8,731 nucleotides of DNA from an uncultured Ruminococcus sp. (GTDB taxonomy: Bacteria; Bacillota; Clostridia; Oscillospirales; Ruminococcaceae). The notes beneath the pieces are model-generated. The model saw only the letters and a program-made list of their open reading frames with translations. It searched no databases and was not told the DNA's origin. This document shows positions 1 to 5,952 of the stretch, piece by piece. Where the stretch lies: assembly GCA_945867875.1 (NCBI GenBank), contig CAMBJF010000092.1, forward strand, positions 1 to 8,731. The letters run 5' to 3'. The position numbers and the translations under genes are program-made. The first letter of the stretch is position 1, and the number at the start of each line of letters is the position of its first letter.

Positions 1-45
1 GATAGCGTAGCGTCTCGTGGGCTCGGAGATGTGTATAAGAGACAG
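1..45 (+). other. Nextera i7 primer/transposase adapter (sequencing artefact)
   Basis: Bases 12-45 match the Illumina Nextera Read 2 adapter, ending in the 19-bp Tn5 mosaic end AGATGTGTATAAGAGACAG (27-45). The preceding bases read GAT followed by AGCGTAGC, which is the end of the P7 arm and an 8-base i7 index that I recall as Nextera N709. This is library-preparation sequence that survived trimming, not organism DNA. Genomic sequence starts at base 46. A biological Tn5-family end is excluded by the flanking primer and index sequence. Confidence 0.97.
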
Positions 46-76
46 CATTTTGGTATTACAAAATGTATAATCAGGG

Positions 77-305
77 TTTTCAACATAAAATTCCCCTCGG
101 AAAACCCTCCGTTTAAGTTTTCAACGTTTTTTTCGGCGAAAGACTGTTATCTTTTCGGAAACTTTCAACGGTTTTAACGTCCCGCAATGTCTCAGAAAAG
201 GTTTCAAACACATTCAAAAAAACGGTGCTTTCTTTCAACGTTCCTTTGTCGGACGGGAAAGCCTGTTCATAAAAGGCTTTGACAGGGTTTTCGGTAAATT
301 CAACA
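77..305 (+). repeat. Five DnaA-box-like nonamers (TTTTCAACR family)
   Basis: The copies are TTTTCAACA (77-85), TTTTCAACG (118-126), CTTTCAACG (162-170), CTTTCAACG (232-240) and AATTCAACA (297-305). All are on the + strand, and their starts are 41, 44, 70 and 65 bases apart. They resemble the Bacillota DnaA box TTTTCCACA with one or more changes. Same-strand clustering upstream of dnaN favours DnaA binding. Chance recurrence of a T-rich heptamer is possible, because no perfect consensus box anchors the set. Confidence 0.5.
258..280. repeat. Inverted repeat AAAGCCT / AGGCTTT
   Basis: A perfect 7-bp stem (258-264 with 274-280) encloses a 9-base loop. It can extend through a bulge by TGTC (247-250) pairing with GACA (281-284). 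It sits about 20 bases before the last DnaA-like box. It is not followed by a T run, so it is not a good terminator for dnaA. It may be a structural element of the origin. Confidence 0.35.
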
Positions 306-326
306 CTACTATTACTGTTACTATTT
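306..326 (+). promoter_or_regulatory. DnaA-trio-like origin unwinding element
   Basis: Directly after the last box (ending at 305) the + strand reads in triplets CTA CTA TTA CTG TTA CTA and then runs into T-rich sequence. On the complementary strand this gives 3'-GAT GAT AAT GAC AAT GAT, which fits the DnaA-trio consensus 3'-[G/A]A[T/A]-5' in every triplet except GAC. In Bacillus subtilis such a tract lies beside a DnaA box upstream of dnaN and guides DnaA filament growth on single strands. As I remember it, the B. subtilis tract is very similar in sequence. A short GC-rich spacer seen between box and trios in B. subtilis is absent here. Confidence 0.55.
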
Positions 327-395
327 TGTAATTATTTGTTTTGTGTTGTTACTGTTTTGTAATCACCTGAGCTTTGAATGTAATTTTATTGTAAT
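317..395 (+). repeat. Direct repeats GTTACTRTTTTGTAATYA with ~31-bp phasing
   Basis: An 18-base unit occurs at 317-334 and 348-365, differing at two positions. Its core TTGTAAT recurs a third time at 389-395. Core starts at 326, 357 and 389 are 31 and 32 bases apart, close to three helical turns. The repeats overlap the trio tract and fill the AT-rich zone before dnaN. They may be protein-binding sites or part of the unwinding region; the function is unknown. Confidence 0.45.
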
Positions 396-410
396 CAGAG
401 GGTTACATTC
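376..410. repeat. Inverted repeat GAATGTAA / TTACATTC
   Basis: A perfect 8-bp inverted repeat (376-383 and 403-410) has a 19-base spacer. It lies about 70 bases before the dnaN start, so it could be an operator or an RNA hairpin in the dnaN leader. The spacer contains one of the TTGTAAT cores. Confidence 0.35.
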
Positions 411-447
411 TGAAATTTCCTCTGTTACTTTTTCAGATATGCAAAAA

Positions 448-453
448 TATGAT
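448..453 (+). promoter_or_regulatory. Weak candidate -10 box for dnaN
   Basis: TATGAT matches five of six bases of the sigma-A -10 hexamer and lies 28 bases before the dnaN ATG. The hexamer 17 bases upstream (TTACTT, 425-430) is a poor -35, so the promoter call is tentative. Confidence 0.25.
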
Positions 454-481
454 CGTATGTACATAGAAAGGAAGAATAAAA

Positions 482-1588
482 ATGAAGTTTATCTGCAAGC
501 AGTCTGTTCTCAATGAGGCTGTTAATAATGTTTCGAGAGCTGTTCCCGTAAAATCTCCCGTTACCGCTCTTGAGGGAATAAAAATGTACCTTAACAAAAA
601 CGAGCTGGAGCTTACAGGCTATGACCTTGAACTTGGCATCAGAACAGTTATTGAGGTACAGTCTGAGGATCACGGCGAATTTACCGTAAATGCAAAGCTT
701 TTCTCCGAGATTGTTAGAAAAATGCCCTCGGAAAATGTGGTGGTTGAGATCGACGAAAAGCTCAAAGCTACTATCAGGGGCGGCGACGCTGAGTATAATA
801 TCCTTGCCCTTTCCGCCGACGATTATCCCGCTATCCCCGATTATGACACCTCTGACTGCGTAAGCGTTTCTCAGGGACTGCTCAAAAATATGATAAGCCA
901 GACAATTTTCGCTGTATCTGTTTCGGATAATAAGCCAATACTTACAGGTGAGCTTTTCGATATCGAGAACGGCATTTTCAATCTTGTTGCCATTGACGGT
1001 TTCAGACTTGCGGTAAGAACCGAAAAGCTGAACACCGAGGACAGATATCACTTTGTTGTTAAGTCAAAGGCACTTTCCGAGGTTTCAAAGCTTCTGAAAG
1101 ATGATGACGAAAAGCCTGTGAATATGTACGTTTCAAGAAAGCATATAGCTTTCGGCATCAGCGGATATACCGTTATTTCAAGACTTTTGGAGGGAGAGTT
1201 CCACAACTACAAGGGCTCTATCCCCCAGAACCACAACACTGAAATTGTCCTTAACACCAAGGACCTTATCGCCAGCCTTGAACGCTGCTCGCTGCTTATC
1301 GTTGAGCAGACAAAGGCTCCCGTAAAGTGCTCATTCGGCGACGGTCAGGTAAAGATCAGCTGCTCCACATCTCTTGGAAAGCTCTCCGATGTTTTCAACA
1401 TCGATATGAACGGAAACAAGGTCGAGATAGGCTTTAACTGCAAATATCTCCTCGATGCCCTTAAGGCTTCCGAGTCCGACAAGGTAAAGCTTCTCTTAAA
1501 CGGCGGTCTTTCGCCCATGAAGATAGTTCCTGTGGACGGCGATGCATTTACATTCCTCGTTCTTCCCGTAAGACTTAAATCAGAATAA
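482..1588 (+). CDS. dnaN: DNA polymerase III subunit beta (sliding clamp)
   Basis: DnaN forms the ring-shaped homodimer that encircles DNA and tethers the replicative polymerase and many repair proteins. At 368 residues it has the normal length for three tandem clamp domains (roughly 1-120, 128-245 and 248-367). Family marks include AIDGFRLAVR (170-179), the segment RLLEGEFHNYKGSIP near 234-248 that links domains 2 and 3, and the C-terminal FLVLPVRL, which helps build the hydrophobic pocket for partner peptides. The ATG is preceded by AAAGGA (467-472) with a 9-base spacer. It is the first gene of the packed dnaN-yaaA-recF-remB run and follows an origin-like region, the position expected for dnaN next to dnaA. 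Nothing in the sequence suggests damage or transfer. Confidence 0.98.
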   Translation: MKFICKQSVLNEAVNNVSRAVPVKSPVTALEGIKMYLNKNELELTGYDLELGIRTVIEVQSEDHGEFTVNAKLFSEIVRKMPSENVVVEIDEKLKATIRGGDAEYNILALSADDYPAIPDYDTSDCVSVSQGLLKNMISQTIFAVSVSDNKPILTGELFDIENGIFNLVAIDGFRLAVRTEKLNTEDRYHFVVKSKALSEVSKLLKDDDEKPVNMYVSRKHIAFGISGYTVISRLLEGEFHNYKGSIPQNHNTEIVLNTKDLIASLERCSLLIVEQTKAPVKCSFGDGQVKISCSTSLGKLSDVFNIDMNGNKVEIGFNCKYLLDALKASESDKVKLLLNGGLSPMKIVPVDGDAFTFLVLPVRLKSE

Positions 1589-1612
1589 TTTTCCCGAAAG
1601 GTCAGATGCATA

Positions 1613-1843
1613 ATGGAAATTCAGACCGAACAGATAAAAATTACAACAGAATTTATCAAGCTCCAGCAGCTCCTTAAATTTTCGGGTGCTGCGGATATCG
1701 GCTCGGAGGCTAAGGATATGGTGGCTTCGGGCATCGTTAAGGTAAACGGAGAGGTATGCACTATGAGAGGCAAAAAGCTCCGTCCCGGCGATGTTGCTGA
1801 GGTATGCGCCGAGGATATCACATTGAGGCTCGAGGTAGTCTGA
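1613..1843 (+). CDS. yaaA: S4-domain RNA-binding protein YaaA (RlbA-like)
   Basis: This is a 76-residue protein with a single S4-like RNA-binding fold. The segment from residue 15 to 66 shows the S4 pattern: LQQLLKFSGAA, then a helix followed by VASGIVKVNGE, MRGKKLRPGDV and a final beta strand. The Arg/Lys-rich RGKKLRPGD turn is the usual RNA contact. Small S4 proteins between dnaN and recF are a hallmark of Bacillota; the B. subtilis homologue YaaA (RlbA) is linked to maturation of the large ribosomal subunit. The ATG has GAAAGG (1596-1601) upstream with an 11-base spacer. It starts 24 bases after dnaN and its stop overlaps the recF start (TGATG), which suggests translational coupling. The exact RNA target in this organism is unknown. 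Confidence 0.9.
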   Translation: MEIQTEQIKITTEFIKLQQLLKFSGAADIGSEAKDMVASGIVKVNGEVCTMRGKKLRPGDVAEVCAEDITLRLEVV

Positions 1844-2967
1844 TGATAATAACCCACGTTTGCGCCGACGGATATAAAAATCTGTCTGCTGCGGATATAT
1901 ATCCCCACGAGAAAATGAACATTCTCTGCGGCGACAATGCTCAGGGAAAGACCAATTTTATCGAGGCTTTGTGGCTTATGACGGGCTGCCGCTCGTTTCG
2001 TGGCACAAGAGACAGGGATTTTATCGGCTTTGACAAGGACAAGGCGCAGATATGCCTTGAATTCAAGGACTCTTTCAGAGACCAGAAAATTGAGTTCGAG
2101 GTAAAAAAAAGCTCGGTTAAGGAGAAAAATATCACCCTCAACGGCGTGAAAATTCCCCTTTTATCAAAGCTTTTCGGTAATCTTAAATGCGTGGTTTTCA
2201 CTCCCGAGGACTTGGCACTTGCAAAAGGGTCTCCCGACAACCGACGGAGCTTTATCGATCTTTCCGCTTCGCAGCTAAAAAGATCATTCGTTTACGCTCT
2301 TAACAAGTATGACGGACTGCTGGGGCAGCGAAATGCCCTTATCAAGGAAATAGCTTACGGCAGGGCGGACAGGTCTATGCTCGATGTATGGGACGTTCAG
2401 CTTGCTAAAACAGGAGCTTATATATCCGTTATTCGTGATACTTATTGTAATAATTTAAATAGTTATACTGAAAGTTTATATAATAAAATTACAGATGGTA
2501 ATGAAAACTTAAAATTATACTATCAGTCAACTATATACAAGCGTCTTGACGGCAGGACGGATCACGAGGGTGAGCTTTTTGAGATATATCTTGACAAGCT
2601 CAGAAACAATGCCGATGACGACATCAGGGCAGGATATACACTTTGCGGCATTCACCGTGATGATGTTTGTGCCCTGATAAACGGGCTTTCCGTAAGGGAA
2701 TTCGGCTCTCAGGGTCAGCAGAGAAGCACCGCTCTTGCTATGAAGATAGCTCAGGCAAAGATAATCAAAGACCAGACTGGAGATGCTCCGGTTATGCTCC
2801 TTGACGATGTTCTGAGCGAGCTTGATTCGGGCAGGCAGAGGTTTATCCTTGAAAATATCGAGGGTATGCAGGTGTTTATCACCTGCTGCGACAGCAGGGC
2901 TGTTAAAGCGGCGGAGGGAAAGATTTTCACCGTGAGCAGGGGCAGTGTAACGGAAACAAAGGGGTGA
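1843..2967 (+). CDS. recF: DNA replication and repair protein RecF
   Basis: RecF is an SMC-like ATPase that binds single/double-strand junctions and helps RecO and RecR load RecA at gaps and stalled forks. The 374-residue product has the expected length and motifs: Walker A GDNAQGKT (30-37), the ABC signature SQGQQRS (289-295), and Walker B with D-loop VMLLDDVLSELD (317-328). The chosen ATG shares one base with the yaaA stop and has GAGG (1832-1835) 7 bases upstream. A longer in-frame start at 1804 would lie inside yaaA and adds non-family residues. An 80-base AT-rich patch encodes roughly residues 201-227 with different codon choice from the rest, yet the frame stays open and the family motifs on both sides are intact, so the gene looks functional. 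Confidence 0.97.
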   Translation: MIITHVCADGYKNLSAADIYPHEKMNILCGDNAQGKTNFIEALWLMTGCRSFRGTRDRDFIGFDKDKAQICLEFKDSFRDQKIEFEVKKSSVKEKNITLNGVKIPLLSKLFGNLKCVVFTPEDLALAKGSPDNRRSFIDLSASQLKRSFVYALNKYDGLLGQRNALIKEIAYGRADRSMLDVWDVQLAKTGAYISVIRDTYCNNLNSYTESLYNKITDGNENLKLYYQSTIYKRLDGRTDHEGELFEIYLDKLRNNADDDIRAGYTLCGIHRDDVCALINGLSVREFGSQGQQRSTALAMKIAQAKIIKDQTGDAPVMLLDDVLSELDSGRQRFILENIEGMQVFITCCDSRAVKAAEGKIFTVSRGSVTETKG

Positions 2968-2971
2968 TAAG

Positions 2972-3217
2972 ATGTACATTCATCTTGGCAGCGATACCGT
3001 TGTGAGAGACTCGGACATTATCGGGGTCTTTGACATTGAAAACACCTCGGTGAGCAGGGATTCAAGGGAATTTCTTGCGGCATCGGGCAAAAGAAAGTCT
3101 GCCGTAACCGTTTCCTATGAAATGCCGCGGTCATTTGTTGCGGCCACTGTTGAGGGGCGTGAAAGGGTATATATTTCTAACGTTTCCTCCTCAACCATAA
3201 TCAAAAGATGCAGGTAA
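2972..3217 (+). CDS. remB: RemB/YaaB-family (DUF370-type) regulatory protein
   Basis: This 81-residue protein has the RemB-family opening MYIHLG, a strand pattern with DIIGVFDIEN (16-25), and a C-terminal SSSTIIKR segment. All are shared with B. subtilis RemB (YaaB), which sits at the same place between recF and gyrB. The related RemA is a DNA-binding activator of biofilm matrix genes; RemB contributes to matrix expression in Bacillus by a less clear route. The ATG follows AAAGGGG (2958-2964), which lies in the end of recF, at 7 bases spacing, and the gene starts 4 bases after the recF stop. The function in this organism is inferred by homology and gene order only. A biofilm role should not be assumed. 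Confidence 0.85.
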   Translation: MYIHLGSDTVVRDSDIIGVFDIENTSVSRDSREFLAASGKRKSAVTVSYEMPRSFVAATVEGRERVYISNVSSSTIIKRCR

Positions 3218-3284
3218 TTTTGTATAAAATATAGTTACTATACTATTTGTAATAATTGCTGATAGAAAGGAAAGGTCATTTCTT
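3218..3284 (+). promoter_or_regulatory. AT-rich gyrB leader with candidate promoter and RBS
   Basis: This 67-base gap is the largest break inside the gene run and is strongly AT-rich. TATACT (3239-3244) is a five-of-six -10 candidate, but no good -35 is seen 16-18 bases upstream. The small palindrome ATAGT-T-ACTAT spans 3231-3241. The ribosome binding region reads AGAAAGGAAAGG, ending 9 bases before the ATG. The element GTTACTAT followed by TTTGTAAT resembles the dnaN leader, and ATAGAAAGGAA (3262-3272) is identical to 463-473 before dnaN. In many bacteria gyrB is induced when supercoiling falls; whether that holds here cannot be read from sequence. Confidence 0.4.
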
Positions 3285-5246
3285 ATGTCTGACATTCAGA
3301 ACAACACATCGGAACAGGCTTACGACGAAAGCCAGATACAGGTACTGGAGGGTCTTGACCCCGTCAGAAAGCGTCCCGGTATGTATATCGGCTCAACAGG
3401 CCCCAGAGGTCTTCATCACCTTGTTTACGAAATAGTCGATAATGCTATTGATGAAGCCCTTGCAGGCTACTGCACGGAAATAAACGTGAAGATACTTAAG
3501 GACAATGTTATCGAAGTAACCGATAACGGACGTGGTATCCCTGTTGGCATACACCCCAAGGAGGGAATATCTGCGGCTACCGTTGTATATACCATTCTCC
3601 ACGCAGGCGGCAAGTTCGGCGGCGGCGGATATAAGGTGGCAGGCGGTCTCCACGGCGTTGGTGCGTCTGTTGTAAATGCTCTTTCCGAATGGCTGGAGCT
3701 TACTGTAAGGGACGGAAAGCATATTTATTTCCAGAGATTCCACAACGGCGGCCATTATGATGAAGAGCTGAAGGTAATCGGCGATACAACAGAAACGGGT
3801 ACAAGCGTTAAGTTCAAGGCTGACCCCCTTATTTTCACCGAGACCACTGTTTATGATTACGAAATTCTCCTGAAAAGACTGAGAGAGCAGGCTTTCCTTA
3901 ATGCAGGCGTAAGAATAGTTTTCGCAGATCTCCGTGATGATGACAACATTCAGTCCGAAGTGCTCCACTACGAGGGCGGTATCAGACAGTTCGTTGAGCA
4001 TATCCACAAGGTAAAGGGTCTTGAACCCCTTTCCGACAAGGTCATCTATGTAAGCGGCTCAAAGGGCGATTCCACGGCAGAGGTGGCTCTCCAGTGGAAC
4101 GAGTCATTCAACGAGGATATACGTTCATTTGCAAACAATATCCACACCGTTGACGGCGGTTCTCACGAAAACGGCTTCAAGAACGCTCTTACCAAGGTAA
4201 TAAACGAATACGGAAAGAAATTCAATCTTATAAAGGAAAATGCCGACAAGCTTGTGGGCGACGATGTAAGAGAGGGTCTTACCGCCATTATTTCCGTAAA
4301 ACTCACAAACTGCGAGTTTGAGGGTCAGACAAAGGGACGTCTCGGAAACCCCGAGGCAAGACCTCTTGTTGAGGACATCGTTTATGAAAAGCTGATGTGC
4401 TACCTTGAAGAAAATCCCGAGCAGGCAAGGGCTATTTTTGAAAAGGCTGTAAACGCTCAGAAGGCAAGAGAGGCTGCTAAAAAGGCAAGAGAGACCGCAA
4501 GAAGAAAGTCCGCTATGGACAGCGCATCTCTCCCCGGAAAGCTTTCCGACTGCTACGACAAGGACAACAAGCTCACAGAGCTTTACATCGTGGAGGGAGA
4601 TTCTGCGGGCGGCTCTGCAAAGCAGGGCAGAAACGCAAGATATCAGGCTATACTTCCTCTTTGGGGAAAAATGCTGAATGTTGAAAAGGCACGTATCGAC
4701 AAGGTTTACGGCAATGAAAAGCTTATGCCTGTTGTTGCGGCTCTCGGAACATCTATCGGCGAGGATTTCAACATCGAAAAGCTCCGCTACGGCAAAATTA
4801 TCATTATGGCCGATGCCGATGTGGACGGTTCTCATATCAGAACACTGCTTCTCACATTCTTTTTCAGATATATGAGACCCCTTATCACAAACGGAAATAT
4901 CTACATTGCCCAGCCTCCCCTTTTCAAGGTTGCAAAGAAAAAGGGCAAAAAGGAAATTGCAAAATATGCTTTCTCCGATGAGGAGAGAGATGAATACATC
5001 AGAGAGCTTTCCGCTGACGGTGACGGCAAGATGCTTGTTCAGCGATACAAAGGTCTTGGTGAGATGGACCCTGAACAGCTGTGGGAAACTACTATGAATC
5101 CCGAAACAAGAACAATGCTCAAAGTCGAGCTTGATGATGCCGCAAAGGCTGACGAGATATTCACTATCCTTATGGGCGACAAGGTTGACCCGAGACGTGA
5201 ATTTATCGAGAAGAACGCCAAGTATGTTCAGAATCTGGATATCTGA
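3285..5246 (+). CDS. gyrB: DNA gyrase subunit B
   Basis: GyrB is the ATPase and metal-binding half of gyrase, which introduces negative supercoils. The 653-residue length fits the short Gram-positive form. The GHKL ATPase domain shows Glu49 and Asn53 (EIVDNAIDEALAG), Asp80 in TDNGRGIP, and the ATP lid GGKFGGGGYKVAGGLHGVG (108-126). Arg142 aligns with the novobiocin-contact Arg136 of E. coli. The transducer has QTK (348-350). The TOPRIM domain has Glu437 in EGDSAGG and the DADVDG acidic cluster (510-515), and the C-terminus has QRYKGLGEM. Trp460 in LPLWGKMLNVEKAR stands where E. coli has Lys447 and B. subtilis an Arg, a quinolone-region position. All catalytic residues are kept, so an active enzyme is expected. 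It shares the run with gyrA, but a membrane-protein gene lies between them. Confidence 0.98.
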   Translation: MSDIQNNTSEQAYDESQIQVLEGLDPVRKRPGMYIGSTGPRGLHHLVYEIVDNAIDEALAGYCTEINVKILKDNVIEVTDNGRGIPVGIHPKEGISAATVVYTILHAGGKFGGGGYKVAGGLHGVGASVVNALSEWLELTVRDGKHIYFQRFHNGGHYDEELKVIGDTTETGTSVKFKADPLIFTETTVYDYEILLKRLREQAFLNAGVRIVFADLRDDDNIQSEVLHYEGGIRQFVEHIHKVKGLEPLSDKVIYVSGSKGDSTAEVALQWNESFNEDIRSFANNIHTVDGGSHENGFKNALTKVINEYGKKFNLIKENADKLVGDDVREGLTAIISVKLTNCEFEGQTKGRLGNPEARPLVEDIVYEKLMCYLEENPEQARAIFEKAVNAQKAREAAKKARETARRKSAMDSASLPGKLSDCYDKDNKLTELYIVEGDSAGGSAKQGRNARYQAILPLWGKMLNVEKARIDKVYGNEKLMPVVAALGTSIGEDFNIEKLRYGKIIIMADADVDGSHIRTLLLTFFFRYMRPLITNGNIYIAQPPLFKVAKKKGKKEIAKYAFSDEERDEYIRELSADGDGKMLVQRYKGLGEMDPEQLWETTMNPETRTMLKVELDDAAKADEIFTILMGDKVDPRREFIEKNAKYVQNLDI

Positions 5247-5268
5247 TTAAAAAGTAAAGGAATGATAT

Positions 5269-5937
5269 TTGTTGTCGGTTTTGGACGATGATGTTTATTA
5301 TGACGGAAGAGGCTCATTTGAAGAGCTTCTTGCAAAGGGACAGTACAAAAGCTCAAAGGAAGATATTCTGAAAGGGTTTAAGCTGTTTCAGAAAAAGTAT
5401 GTTTACAAAACCGTTGCCATTGAGATGATAGTGGTATTGATAGGAATTTTCACTCAGGTCATAACCATTGCCAGCGCTCAGAAAGGCGATGATGTTTCGT
5501 TTTCATATATGGTCATTGTGATGTGCTTTGTGCTGGGAATATATTTCCTCATAAGACCCAAAAACACCCTCAGAAAGCTGAGCGACAGTCTGGGCGAGTT
5601 GGAGGGCACGGAGTATGATGCTGAAATCTATACGGATAAGATAAAAATATCTACAATATACGATCCGTATATTTCAGAAGAGGCTGAAAAACAGGCTGAG
5701 GAAGAGGAAAAAAATCCGGAAGAAATGGAATATGATCCCGAAAATGACCTTCCGCCCGCAACTATAATACATCTTGACAACAGCGCTGTTGAAATTATCG
5801 ACAGCAAAGATCAATATGTTGTCTACATCAAAAAGGTAAATGTTTTTGTTATTCCCAAGGAGGCTTTCAAGCCTTATGAGAATATGGAGATAAAAAACAG
5901 GCTTTCAAATATTATGGGCGTAAGATATAAGGGATAA
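5269..5937 (+). CDS. Two-pass membrane protein with YcxB-like C-terminal domain
   Basis: The function is unknown. The 222-residue product has a charged N-terminal part of about 45 residues, two likely membrane helices (about 48-70 and 79-96) with a short polar turn, and then a soluble region. This begins with a beta-like stretch around YDAEIYTDKIKIST (116-129), is interrupted by a very acidic segment (about 136-160, EEAEKQAEEEEKNPEE), and resumes with IIHLDNSAVEII...YVVYIKKVNVFVIPKEAF. The last part, ending in a FVIPKEAF-like motif, resembles the C-terminus of YcxB-family proteins. It starts 22 bases after gyrB. The start is a TTG with AAAGGA (5256-5261) 7 bases upstream; the adjacent in-frame TTG at 5272 is equally possible. 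Codon use is less C-rich than in gyrB and gyrA, as expected for a weakly expressed gene. Confidence 0.85.
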   Translation: MLSVLDDDVYYDGRGSFEELLAKGQYKSSKEDILKGFKLFQKKYVYKTVAIEMIVVLIGIFTQVITIASAQKGDDVSFSYMVIVMCFVLGIYFLIRPKNTLRKLSDSLGELEGTEYDAEIYTDKIKISTIYDPYISEEAEKQAEEEEKNPEEMEYDPENDLPPATIIHLDNSAVEIIDSKDQYVVYIKKVNVFVIPKEAFKPYENMEIKNRLSNIMGVRYKG

Positions 5938-5952
5938 CTTTTTTATTGCATA

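Larger units (their letters stand above)
46..481. other. oriC: Probable oriC segment (dnaA-dnaN intergenic region, left part missing)
   Basis: This 436-base stretch before dnaN contains no credible gene. It is AT-rich and dense in short repeats. Five copies of a TTTCAAC-type nonamer lie on the + strand, followed by a CTA/TTA triplet tract, an AT-rich zone, and inverted repeats at 46-65, 73-108, 258-280 and 376-410. In Bacillota the dnaA-dnaN gap commonly holds the DnaA boxes and the unwinding element of the chromosome origin, and that fits what is seen here. The boxes deviate from the TTATCCACA consensus (A instead of C at position 6), so the oriC call is inference from position and architecture. 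dnaA is not in the window. Confidence 0.62.

Noticed and set aside
46..174. Open frame running into the window from the left, possibly the end of dnaA
   Set aside because: The translated residues show no resemblance to the DnaA C-terminal DNA-binding domain, and the stretch is repeat-rich origin-like sequence.
279..284. Perfect TTGACA as a -35 box
   Set aside because: No acceptable -10 lies 16-18 bases downstream; the nearest TACTAT is 22 bases away inside the triplet tract. The TTGACA is also part of the hairpin arm.
77..305. Regular TTTCAAC repeats as a CRISPR array
   Set aside because: Repeat units are only 7-9 bases and spacing is irregular (41, 44, 70, 65); there are no long identical repeats and no cas genes.
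425..1051. Minus-strand open frame opposite dnaN
   Set aside because: It is antisense to a clear family protein, has no ribosome binding site or recognisable domain, and follows from codon bias of dnaN.
1804..1842. Upstream start for recF
   Set aside because: It lies inside yaaA, adds 13 non-family residues, and has worse spacing to a ribosome binding site than the ATG at 1843.
4125..4835. Long minus-strand open frame opposite gyrB (236 codons), and the similar one at 3393-4007
   Set aside because: Both are mirrors of gyrB codon usage without start signals or domain features.
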